Of a stretch of 64,000 bases of DNA, positions 1-10,400 are shown in pieces (position 1 is the first letter of the stretch; every line of letters begins with the position of its first letter). This DNA comes from Apodospora peruviana. Taxonomy: Eukaryota > Ascomycota > Sordariomycetes > Sordariales > Lasiosphaeriaceae. The notes under the pieces were generated by a model, which worked only from the letters and a program-made list of their open reading frames with translations, was not told the origin of the DNA and made no database searches. The position numbers were made by a program, and so were the translations under genes. The stretch is from assembly GCA_033439685.1 (NCBI GenBank), contig JAUEDM010000004.1:2108001-2172000 (forward strand). Direction: 5' to 3'.

Positions 1-1619
1 ACCTCAACCAGTTCTTACCGGCAGACCGCAAGATCCTTTATAAAGCTTGGGATATGTCACGGGCCGCCAAGAGCCGTGATCAGGATGTAATTGGAACACT
101 TGAAAGTATTGCCGAGAGCGTATTGTCAACCACGGGCTTTTTCCGTAATGGTGACGGCCACATTTCTCCGATTCAGGTCCAGAATGGGGTGGCGCGCACT
201 AACTGCATCGATTGTCTGGACCGGACCAACGCGGCGCAGTTTGTCATCGGCAAGCGGGCCCTAGGGCACCAGCTCCACGCTTTAGGCATCCTTGAGGATA
301 CCTCCATCAGCTACGACACCGACGCCGTTAACCTGTTCACCCACATGTATCACGACCACGGTGACACGATAGCGGTGCAGTATGGCGGGTCACAGCTCGT
401 CAACACCATGGAGACGTACCGCAAGATTAATCAGTGGACAAGCCACTCGCGTGACATGATCGAGAGCTTCAAACGCTACTATAATAACTCATTCCTGGAT
501 GGCCAACGTCAGGAGGCCTACAATCTGTTTCTGGGTAATTATATCTTTGCCAAGGGGCAGCCCATGCTGTGGGATCTTGCCACGGATTATTACCTCCACC
601 ATGAGGACCCGAGAACTTGGTTGGGAAAGCCTAATCGACATTATATCAACTGGTATACGCCAAAGTTCCTAGAGGAGCGTGTGATTCCCCCTTACCCTGC
701 TATTCACCCTGGTAGGGCAGCACACGCGGCTCCAACGCCGGTCTCTTGTTGTGACGACTACTGGCTCGAATACTACCGACCCTCCACTCTCTCCTCCTTC
801 CTCAAGATGTTCCCATATAAGATGAACTCAACCATCAAATACATTCCCTTTAAGTCTACCCAGGACGGCCGCTACGACCTGAGCCCGTTCCGGGTGCGCA
901 ACGAGACTGATGGTGAAGCGGCCGAGAAGAAGAAGGCCAAGAAAGAGGTGACTATCCTTGCTCCGCATGACCTAACCGGCATTGCCGGCGAGGCTGAAGC
1001 AAACGACAAATTCTCCGTATCATCATCCCCCAGTGCGTCGTCTGCGAGCGGTCGAGGTATCTCTCTCCAGCGCTGGCTGCAGCCCAGCTCGCACGATAAT
1101 CATGTCAAAAATCACAGCAACACGAATGGCGCGACCCACGGGATCATGAAGGAACATGCGATGAGCCCGCTGCTGCACAACAATAGCAGTGACCCGGACG
1201 CGCAGTACAAGACCAAGGCCACCGCGCTGGAGAAGTCCCGTGCGGCACAATGGACCTTCACCCAGGTCGTGCACGAGAGCCTCAACCCGACGGTGAGCTC
1301 GGCCGAGGCAGAGGACTATGCGCGCTACATCAGCCACCCGCAGAACCTCCCGTTGGTCGTCTCGGCCGAGATCGCGGCCAGCGAAATCGAGCCCGAATAC
1401 CAGGAGTACGTCAACGGCAGCTGGCAGCAGCCCGAGGGGCTCGTGGGCTCCTCGGAGACGCCCGGTCACGAAGACGACCACACGCTGTACGTCGAGATGC
1501 TCAAGATCGGCGAGAACCCGCTCACTGTGACGGAGGAGGACGCGCTCAAGAAGAGGTACAAGGCGTACAGGAAGTGGCTGCGGGGGAAGAGCTTGTTCAA
1601 GCAACAGCCGGTGGATTAG
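1..1619 (+). CDS. FIG4: FIG4-type SAC-domain phosphoinositide phosphatase, 5' end outside window
   Basis: The open frame enters from the left edge (first complete codon at base 3) and runs 538 codons to TAG at 1617-1619, so this is the C-terminal part of a longer protein. The SAC catalytic CX5RT motif is visible as CIDCLDRTN near codon 70. The following wording (YGGSQLV, then SRDMIESFKRYYNNSFLDG) is typical of Fig4 rather than Sac1. In the family, Fig4 is the PI(3,5)P2 5-phosphatase that works with the Fab1 kinase and Vac14 scaffold on vacuolar and endosomal membranes. The last 230 codons are low in conservation signals, with a Lys/Glu-rich patch and Ser-rich linkers. No intron is needed in the visible part. 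It converges on TTI2, with 403 nt between the two stop codons. Assignment is strong; the true start cannot be seen. Confidence 0.93.
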   Translation, partial: LNQFLPADRKILYKAWDMSRAAKSRDQDVIGTLESIAESVLSTTGFFRNGDGHISPIQVQNGVARTNCIDCLDRTNAAQFVIGKRALGHQLHALGILEDTSISYDTDAVNLFTHMYHDHGDTIAVQYGGSQLVNTMETYRKINQWTSHSRDMIESFKRYYNNSFLDGQRQEAYNLFLGNYIFAKGQPMLWDLATDYYLHHEDPRTWLGKPNRHYINWYTPKFLEERVIPPYPAIHPGRAAHAAPTPVSCCDDYWLEYYRPSTLSSFLKMFPYKMNSTIKYIPFKSTQDGRYDLSPFRVRNETDGEAAEKKKAKKEVTILAPHDLTGIAGEAEANDKFSVSSSPSASSASGRGISLQRWLQPSSHDNHVKNHSNTNGATHGIMKEHAMSPLLHNNSSDPDAQYKTKATALEKSRAAQWTFTQVVHESLNPTVSSAEAEDYARYISHPQNLPLVVSAEIAASEIEPEYQEYVNGSWQQPEGLVGSSETPGHEDDHTLYVEMLKIGENPLTVTEEDALKKRYKAYRKWLRGKSLFKQQPVD

Positions 1620-2022
1620 GAGCCCCAGTTGCTGTCTCCTTCTCCTGAATTCGACGACCTGCTTTCGCCGTCAACGCCAACGTCGACACAATCACCGCCA
1701 CCGCGACTTCAGCAACTGCAGGCGTCGTTTTCACCCCAGCGCAAAAGGATTGTCGACGAGTCTGGGGTGGCTTCAGCTCAAACTCGTATCGTCAATAATA
1801 GTGCTAGTCCCGGTAGGAATGATGGTCTACGAAGAAACGCACCACTACTACATCATCCACACGCACTTGTGCCACTCCTCCGTAGGAGTAAACCGTTGCT
1901 ACTACCCCCGCGGCCAACTCTTGTCCTGGACAGTAGCAGCAGCAGTAGTAGGAGCACTATCAGAATGGTGGGTGGAAATGACAACAACATTAATAACAAC
2001 TTGACCGGGGCGCCGCCACCGC
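1620..2022. other. Convergent intergenic region FIG4/TTI2
   Basis: These 403 bases lie between two stop codons and should hold both 3' UTRs. They contain Pro/Arg/Ser-rich open frames and CAG/TAG trinucleotide runs near 1935-1955. None of these frames resembles a gene. Confidence 0.6.
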
Positions 2023-4239
2023 TCAATCTCTGCAACCGCCTGCCGCAGCCGATATGGAGAAGAGCGGAGCCAGAACAGCAGCGACCGGCTGCTGCTCTGA
2101 GTCCTTCGTCATCAGCAGCGGGGCCACCAATTCTGCCGCGTCGATTCCCACTGACTTTAGCACGGCCGCCAGCGCCGACGCCGAAACGATGAGCTCTCGC
2201 TTGATTGTCCTGTCGGCTGCTGCTGGATGCGAGGTCTCGTGGTCGTGCTCGTTCAGCCAGCAGAGGATGAGAGCGTTGATGATTTCGTCTCGCCACGGTG
2301 ACGACGAGGACGGCGCGGTGGCGATTCGCGGCCAGCAGTTCGCGAGCGTAGCTTGGAGGGCTTTGGTGGCGGAGAGCAGAGTTGCAGGGGAAAGCGGTGC
2401 GAAGGGGTCGGTCATGATGGCGGAGAGCATGGGGATTAAATCCTGTTTTTGTGGTCGATTATGTTAATATTGTTGGTTGAGAGGTCTCTTAATATCCTTA
2501 TTGGGAAGCGAATAACATAATGTATAACAGCTGCTCATTTCCTGCAGGAACGAAAGAGATAATTGTGTGTATGGTGTGAGGGGATTGGAATCCGTTGATA
2601 GAATTTTATAGCATGTGTTACGTACCTTGAGATGCTTCACAGCATGAATACCCATTTGCCCAATTATCAGCCCAGTCTGCTGGCAGAGCACCTCGACGAT
2701 ACGCACGTGGTCCTTGGCGTGGAAGTAGGCTGGGAAAACGCCTTCTCGAAGAACCTTGCCGAGCATCATGTTCTCCTTTTCCTTTCCTGCTGTTACGCCG
2801 CTCTTCGCTGCAGCAGTAGACTGCTTGCGTGCCAGACAGCGGAGCGCCTCAAACGCGGGAACCAAAAGCTGCACCGAATCATTCTCGGGCGTCAGGCTGG
2901 GGAGATATGAGAGGGTCGGGAAAACGGCTTCCTCAAAGACCTGCGCCAGGCCCGTGTCGTGGAGGGTCTTGTCTGGGAACTTGGCGAGGAACTTGGTCAG
3001 GATGACCAGCCCCCGACGGCGGACGCTCGTGGTATTGTCGTCAACTAGGGTCAAGAGCACGGGTATAAAGAGCGGCCAGTGTTTGCTGATGAGTTGCTCC
3101 TTTTATGATCAAAAAGTTAAATTAGCACACTTCCGTCCCGAGCGAGCGATGAGTTGTGGTTAGAGGCAAACAAACGTACATCGGCCTCATCAACCGCCCA
3201 CGCGACAACAGAAATTGCCCTGTGGTCGGTAAACTTCCAAGGCTTGGTCTCTTTCGAATCGTCCGGGAGACCGCTTTGGCGTCCGTCGTCATTGCCGTCG
3301 GAGTAGGCGGCCTTCCTCCCCGACGCCGTGATGGACGACGGTTTCGACTTGGAAAACAGCCGGCGGAGGTAGTTTTGGAGCACAACGTCGACGATGAACC
3401 GGTCCCTCATCCTACTGCCGCTGGGGAGTTGCTCGCTAAGTATTGCAGCGGCTTGCTCTGCCACCTCGGGTAGCGCCGCGTCTTCTTCGGTCCCGCGGCT
3501 GCTGCTTGCGAACGATATCAGGGTAAGCAGGACCTCCTCATTGTCAAGCACGTTCGCATCCGCAGTGACGGACATCTTGGTGATCAGCTCCAGGGCTTTG
3601 ATCCCCGGCTCGGCGACGATCCAGTACCGCAGGACGAGTTGGCGGTGTCTATCCTCTTCATCTTGTGCTGAACGTGGCGAGAGTTAGTATCGGCAAATAA
3701 TAAACATGATTTACAAGATCTTACTCGTGATTATATCGTCGTCTCCTGAATTTGTGGTGTTATCCTCGTCCACGGGGGCGATGGCCTTCGCCACTAATAG
3801 AGCGAGCTCTCTCAACGCGGCACTGTCTTGGTCGTTTCCAGATTTTCCTTCTTGCTTGCGAATCCTGTCGCTTGCGTCGCGCAGACACACCAGAATTGCT
3901 AGGACAACATGATGTTGTATCGGGGTCTTTTTGCTGCTGGTCTATTTCTGGGTTTGAACACCATTAGCAGTTACAGCTACACAGATATATACATCTTTTG
4001 TCCCAGAGTGGTAGGTATGGTAGTATCATAAAAGAATCGCAAAATATAGCAAATGGAAAGCTATATATCACGTTGAAAAAGGGCGGAAAAAAAGAGGAAG
4101 GCGAAGACCGACCTGATTCGATATTGATACAACCTCAGCTGCTCCAACTAAAAGGTCGGAGAGAGTAAACGACTCCGGAATACCTTGTGCCACCACAGTT
4201 AACACGAGGTTATCCAGCAAAGTGAAGGTAAAGGGCAGC
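2023..4239 (-). CDS. TTI2: Tti2-family (DUF2454) protein, first exon unresolved
   Basis: Five exons can be joined in frame: 4113-4239, 3725-3941, 3180-3667, 2626-3099 and 2023-2442, ending at TGA 2023-2025. The joined product reads as a helical-repeat protein. It has a TLVDDNTTSVRRRGL stretch, a KVLREGVFPA stretch and a C-terminal block (DLIPMLSAIMTDPFAP, then ALQATLANCWPRI) typical of Tti2. In the family, Tti2 joins Tel2 and Tti1 in the TTT co-chaperone complex, which matures PIKK kinases such as TOR, ATM and ATR. Splice sites are canonical; the donor at 4112 is GTCGGT. The exon at 4113-4239 has no Met codon and needs a short upstream exon contributing two bases in phase. ATG GCG GCC near 4350 with a weak donor is one candidate. 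Boundaries downstream of 4113 are firm; the start is not. Confidence 0.8.
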
Positions 4240-4809
4240 CTAGATAGGTAAGGATAACATCATACATTGAGGTAGTTCACCGCGTATATTATCGGCCGGA
4301 CGGAATCCCGAGGAACTCGTTGCGCTTAGCAATTTGGGGAACCAGGCCGCCATATTTTTTGTAAAAGTCCTGGATACGACCAAATTAGACTGTGAGAGAT
4401 TATTTCCAGGTTTTTATTGTGCTGGTATCCGTGTATGTTGGGCGTTGTGTAATGACGAGAGCGAGGATGATTGAGTGGCCGAGAGCGTGTGGAGAGGTCG
4501 AGTGAGAGGTTGCCTTGCAGCGGCGACAGCCTGTAACTTCACCGAGCCTATAGCGGTACAGTACAGGAGGCAAAATTCTTACAGTGCGGGTTTCTGACTG
4601 AAATCGCATCCAGACAGTACCTTGTGTATTTATTCCGTACTCTGTCGATCAATCTCACATGTTCGCACCTCGGAAGGCATACTTATGCCAGCCATGATCT
4701 CGAACAATCCCCAATATAAGTCTATTTTTTCTTTGAATAATTTTTTTATATTTCTTGGCAGGTGATTGAACCTCGCTAAGTACCTCAAGTACCGAAATAT
4801 CCCCAAGGT
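4240..4809. other. TTI2 5' region and CCA1 3' region
   Basis: About 570 bases. They probably carry the missing short first exon and leader of TTI2 (roughly 4240-4620) and the CCA1 3' UTR. A 69-codon frame at 4400-4609 on the minus strand has no recognisable domain. T- and A-rich sequence around 4725-4755 resembles a 3' end region. Confidence 0.5.
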
Positions 4810-6712
4810 CTACTTGAGCCCCTTAATCCTCAACTCATTAGCCCTCTTCCTCACCTCCTCCACCGCCCCAGCGAAATCCGTCACCCCCGGATTCCGCAGC
4901 TGCCACGCCGTCGCCACATCCAGGGCTTTGGCCATCCAGACGCCCGGCTTGACACCCAGCTCTTTCGCCAATATTCGGCCGTCGACTAGCCTCTTCATCG
5001 ACGGCGCGTCCATGACGTCGAGCTCGACGAGATGATCCAAGAACTTTTGCCATTCCGACAGTACTGTCTCCAGTTCCTCATCGCCGCCACCAGTGCCCCT
5101 GACGCCCGTGCGGCTCTCCACATCGACCAGGACCGCAAATAATACCTGCAGCCGCCAGTGGCCGCCGCGCGTATCCCACTCCCTGATCGCCATCCCGAAG
5201 CGGTCCCGCTCTTTCATGCTCTCCTGGCCAGTGCAAGCTATAGTCTTGAGCTCGACTATCGCTGCACGGTGACGATGCGCTGCCGTGACAATGTCCGAGA
5301 GCTTGTTTGGCGCCTTGAACCCTTCCCGGGCCGCCTGAGTCGCCAACGGCGCGGCGGGCTTGCCCGGCTTGATGGGGGGCTCATCCTGTAGCTGCTCCCA
5401 GGGAGCCAGTGCTGCGAGCGCCCAAGCGTAGTACTTTGCCTCGTGGCTCGTTACGAGCAGGTCATAAATAGAACCGGGTGTTGTGTTCTTTGCCAAAGCA
5501 TCAAGACACTCGTAAACAGCACTCCAGTTTGATAGGTCTGGACTTGGCATCTCCTTGCGCGCAGGGTCTGTGAAGATGGTGTGGTAGAGGCCCAACTTGT
5601 TGAGCCGTCTCAAGGCATCACACGCGTTTTTGTCTGTAAACACCAAAAAGTTAGCCATCCCTCCGTACCCGACAGAAGTCCAGTCCAGACAAACCTTTGA
5701 GCATCTTCTCCAACTCAACCCCAACCCTCTCCCGACTAATCTTCAGCCTAAGCGCTTCCAGCACCTCCTCATCACTCATCATCGCCTCAGCCGCCTCGTC
5801 AATCCTAAACCCCAGCCGGCTCGCAAACCTCACGAGCCTCAGCACCCTTAGCGGGTCATCCGTAAACGTCTGCAGCGGCTCCAGCGGCGTCCTGATCAAC
5901 TTCGCCTCCATGTCCGGCAAGCCCCCCGTAAAATCCTCCACCAAGCCCGTATGCAGGTTATAGAAGAGCGCGTTGACCGTCGCGTCCCGCCGCAGCGCGT
6001 CCTCCTCGGCCGTGCCAAACTCCATCTGCGGGTTCCGGCTGTCCTGCGTGTACGTCTCCCTGCGCAGGTTGACAAAGTCCACGTCCAGGCCAAACAGCCG
6101 CGCCGTCGTCGTCTCGAGGTGCTTGCTTTTCTCCGGGTTCTTGGCGATCTTGTGCAAACTCCCAATATCGTCGGGACCAATGCTGTGGCGCTCGCGGTTC
6201 TGCACCGCGTGCGACTCGTCAAAGCAGAAGTCGCGCAGGCGCAGCGCAAACGCCTCGCCCGTCATGCAGTTGATGGCCGTGTCGATGTCGTGGCTCTCGA
6301 TGCCGAGAAGCTTATCGCGGACCCAGCCGCCCGCCCAGCGGAGCACCACCGGCTCGTCGGGGATAGCTTTTACCTTGTCATCTTCTTGCGTAGACGATGA
6401 CGACATGTCGATGGTCTTTGCGACGTCAAGAAGTAGGCCTTGCAGCTGTTTCTCTCGAGCGTTGAGGGTAATTACCTTTAGTGTCTGCGGTGTGTGGTCG
6501 CCGGCGGATGCTGCTGCCACCTGTGACGCCAGAGTAGCCATGGTGGCTCTCCTCTTCTGTTTGTGAACTTGTTCTGGCGGCGATGATTGCCTCGTTGTTG
6601 GTGATGAGACGGCGCCGTATTTGCGCTTGCTCATGGGAATAACGAAGAAGCAACAATGGTTGAACCGAGTCCGCGGCGTCAGTTGAGACTGGATGCAGCG
6701 ACGAAAAAGCAT
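4810..6712 (-). CDS. CCA1: tRNA nucleotidyltransferase (CCA-adding enzyme)
   Basis: Two exons, 5695-6712 and 4810-5633, with a 61-nt intron (donor GTTTGT), give 613 aa ending in TAG. The class II nucleotidyltransferase head is clear. It has the GGWVRDKLLG loop followed by DIDTAI with the metal-binding Asp pair, then LRRDATVNAL, then DDPLRVLRLVRFASRLGF. The intron falls soon after the conserved head and neck. In the family this enzyme adds or repairs the 3' CCA of tRNAs in nucleus, cytosol and mitochondria. The first Met (6712) starts a 26-residue Arg-rich segment without acidic residues, and a second Met at 6634 begins MSKRKYG. Yeast CCA1 uses alternative starts for mitochondrial and cytosolic forms, so the same may happen here (inference). 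The C-terminal half, rich in Ala, Lys and Glu, is less conserved. Confidence 0.96.
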
Positions 6713-7430
6713 CAGCTCAGGTAGGGTATATCGTCGGTTGGGTTTCGTTTTATGTTTGGCTCATCTTTGGTTGGTTTGAGATGATTCATTCGCCGGATCG
6801 TAGCCCAACCAACAATGAGTCGATGACTCAAAGTGAAGCCTCCAAAGCGGCCGCCCCAAAGAGCCCTGAGATGCCAGAGGAAAAGCTGTTTTAGCAGTTT
6901 GGGTTATGGTCGTAGGTCTGCTAATCATAAGGCCCTGATCGGAACACGGAAAGGCGTCGACGGTTCGAAAGCTTCACTGTTCTGGTTCATAACTTCCAAG
7001 GTGTCTATTGGCTCCGTCGCATGGCGTCGATATTGCACTGTGGTGGAGTGTGCGTACTGTGTGAATAGTGTGAAGCACAATCTACATCCGTGCACATACA
7101 TAATTCGATTTGAGTAGTGCATCTGATCAAGAACTGATTGAGAAGCCATGAGATGCGAGGATAAATTCTTGTCGCCAGTGCTAAAACCTTCTCACAGGCC
7201 TCCCTCAGCAACCCAGTAAATGGATCATGTTAACCGCAAAATAAAATCTATTACAGTAGACTAGTGGCATTGCTTCCCTCAGCCAATCCCGGAGGAAATA
7301 ATGCAGCCGATGCAAGCATGCTATAACAAACAATAAAATATCTTCTCTTATAACCAAAGTGAAAAAAAAGACACTCTTTGGCCTGATCACATTAACGTAG
7401 CGCCCCCACTTCATCTATTTGAAAACCAGA
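6713..7430. other. Intergenic CCA1 promoter / GEA 3' region
   Basis: About 720 bases between the CCA1 start and the GEA stop. Short frames on both strands have no domain. The region around 7280-7390 is A/T-rich, in keeping with the 3' UTR of the minus-strand gene. No RNA gene is seen. Confidence 0.5.
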
Positions 7431-10400
7431 TCAAGCCTTTTCCTCTGAACTCTGCTGCTCAGACGCCTGGTCTTTCGTTACAGCCACCTCTCCTTCCGCC
7501 GCCGGCCCCTTTTTTTCTTGCTGAAGCGGCTCAAGCGCAAGACTATCCTTGAGATCGGGAAGGAACCGATCAATACGTTTCCACGTCTCGTTCCACAACT
7601 CCTCGCGTTCCGGCTTCTGGCTCGGCGGAACCAGATACCCGTTACTCGACATGATGAGTATGACGTTCTTCAGGTTCTCGGGCACCGCTTCCTCCTAATA
7701 GGTAAAAAGGGTAAAATGTCAGTATCAATCATCCTTCATAGTTCCGAGGAACAGGCAACCCGTAGCTATTTTGACTTACCAAGCTATCTCCTTGCCCGCT
7801 GTTCATGAGCCGGTCCATAATCTCAATGATCTTCAACCAGAGGTTTAGCATGCCCTCCCACTGGGACAGCAACACCAGGTATTGCAGGAACACCTTGCAC
7901 AAAAGCGAGGCCGCCTTCACCCTGGTTTCGCTCATTCCGTCCCGGTCTGAAGAAAACACCTCGGGCTTGAGCAGCCTCATAATCAGAGGAAACAAGACTT
8001 CCCCAAAGATAGACGTCCATTCCTCATGGTCTTTCGAAGTCAATTCAGGAGACAGGAGCGACCTCTGCAACGACGGAAATGCGAGATGGCGCACTTCGCG
8101 GCACGGATTGGTGCATTGAGTTGTCAATGCCTGGAATATGGGCAGCCAGTATGCGGACCATGCTGTTTTCATCGTCCTGTGTTAGTAATTGTTCCCCGTA
8201 CAGCCTCCCGCAAATGATTTCTCACCTTCATTGGTTTCCAGGTGGGACTGCTTCATCAGATGAGGGATCCGTCCCGTCAAGAGAGAGATCAGGTTGATTG
8301 CTTTAATGCCTCGGGCCACCACGGCATTCTCACTGGTCGTTCTCCGTCAGTCTTGACACGACACAAGGTTGTAAAAACAACACGCGTACTTACCTCGGCT
8401 TCTCTTGCTTTGTAGGGCGAGCTTTACGCCCTTGCTGCCTCCTATCCGTCTTTTGCTCTGCCACAGCCCCTACGCTCGCCATAGTGGCGAACTCGTTCAG
8501 TAACACAATGGCAGCCTCGTAGTTGTCAGCCATGATTGCCGATGGCGATGACGTGATCCCGCTCTCGAGTATCTCCAGCACAACAGGCGCCGATGTGGGA
8601 TTCCCAGCCAGAGTCTGCAGGATCACCCAAAAATCGGGTGAAGTCACGATCTCACTCCTCATAGGGCACGGCTCGTCAATACAGAGCCTGAGTCCCCGGA
8701 GTATGAGGCCAGAGGCCTCTGTCAGGGTGTCTTTCGGGAAGCTTGACACGGTGTGGAGGAGGACAGGAACCCGGATATAATCATAATCCTGACAATGGTG
8801 AGTCAGCTACTGGAATGAGAAGCGAGATGGAAGAAAGGACACATACATAACTGGCTTGAAGCAGAGCAAAGAGATAAAAGGTTGCTCTCTCAATGAGGAT
8901 CGGGTGGTACTGAGCCGCACTTCTGAGGACACCTTGGATGGCTTCCACTACACGCTTCCCAAGCAGCTCGGTCGTTTCTTGATCTCTCAGAGCCAAGACG
9001 GTGCAGAACTCCAAAACGTACACCATGGAGGGGTGGTAGGCAACACTAGGCTGTCTGGCTTTCTGTCCATTCGCTGGGGTTGCTGTAGTACCTTCCGTCT
9101 TCACAGTAATAACAGCGTTTGTGTCATTATCGTCGGGCAGTGTTTCCAACAAGGACTTGACCAAAGCCTCGAGACTTTGTTTAGGGAGATTTCTAATCCA
9201 AAAGTCAGATTAGCCTGTGACATAATAATCCAAGCTTGCTGTTGCTTACGAGGTATTAGCAAAGACATCGCCCATGTGGCACTGATTCACACAGTCCACA
9301 GTGCACAGCGTGCTTTCAAGTTCCTCATCTGACGGCTCAGGAGGGTCATCGGCAGCGTAGCTCGATATGTACGAAGTGAAGGCGGAGAAGAACCCAGACT
9401 CGGTCTGCTTAGCGCCTCGGTCTATTACTTGTGATGGGTTTTGTAAGGGTATTTTGGGCAGCGAAAGTCGGTCGGCTTCAGTAGAGAAGAAAGGCGGTAT
9501 CAGCGAATTAACAAAAAGGTTGAGCCATATGCGGATGATCTAAGTAAGATTAGTTCCAGTTGCAACAGAGAGGAGAGCCCTGTTAAGCGATCCGGACTTA
9601 CATGTTTCCAACTGTTCCGAATGACACGCTCAGACCCGGTCACAACACGGAAGAGAACCAAGGTAGCCAACTGAGCCCGCAAGTCTCTCCCAAACTTCAC
9701 TGCAAGCTCGCTCACCATCACGCTATTGTCTCCAACCTGCACCTCAGTATTGAGAGAAGTGTTTGACAACGCTTCAATGCTTAGGGTCGATATATAGCTC
9801 AGGCGGTAGATGATCTCATCCAAAGCCTCCGAGTTACCATACTTCGTAGCAATCCGAGCACATTCGTCGAATCCGGTGACGACTCTGGCATAGACCGTGT
9901 CATCTGTCGCAGACATGAAAACAAAGAAAAGACACGAAACAATGGGATTCCAGGCGGTTGCAAACATGTCTGCGTCGTAAATATTGGTGTCGCAAAGTAG
10001 CAGTGGCCCGGCGGACTCGGTCTTCAAAAGAAGCTCCTTCCACGCATAGGCAAACCCTTCTTGGTTATCATGCTCATCAGGGAGAATGATCTCGTTCGAC
10101 TTGATGGAGTCGAAGATCTCCTGAAGATATTCAGGGGCAAAATCCTGGCCACCGTTCTGCCCACGGAGATTGCGAGCAAAGTCAGTGATTGTCATGCGAG
10201 TTCCCGTCTTGTAGTTTGGATTATGCTGATCCGTATTCAGCATGATGATCGCGTACGTGAGGATGAAAACCGCGTCCTTGTCCGCCACCCCTTCAGGGGT
10301 GGAGCTGGCGCAGTACTTCTCCGCGAAAGAGCTGACGATCCGCTCGATCAGCGCCGACTCACCCGGCAAGCGGAAGGTCTCTAAGAGAATCCGGAGGGCT

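Noticed and set aside
1023..1604. 193-codon minus-strand frame opposite FIG4
   Set aside because: Arg/Leu/Val-rich shadow of GC-rich coding sequence on the other strand; no domain.
8163..8176. Acceptor CACAG at 8177-8178 for a GEA intron
   Set aside because: Its use brings a stop codon into frame; the acceptor AACAG 14 nt further on gives the conserved NEAWSAYW junction.
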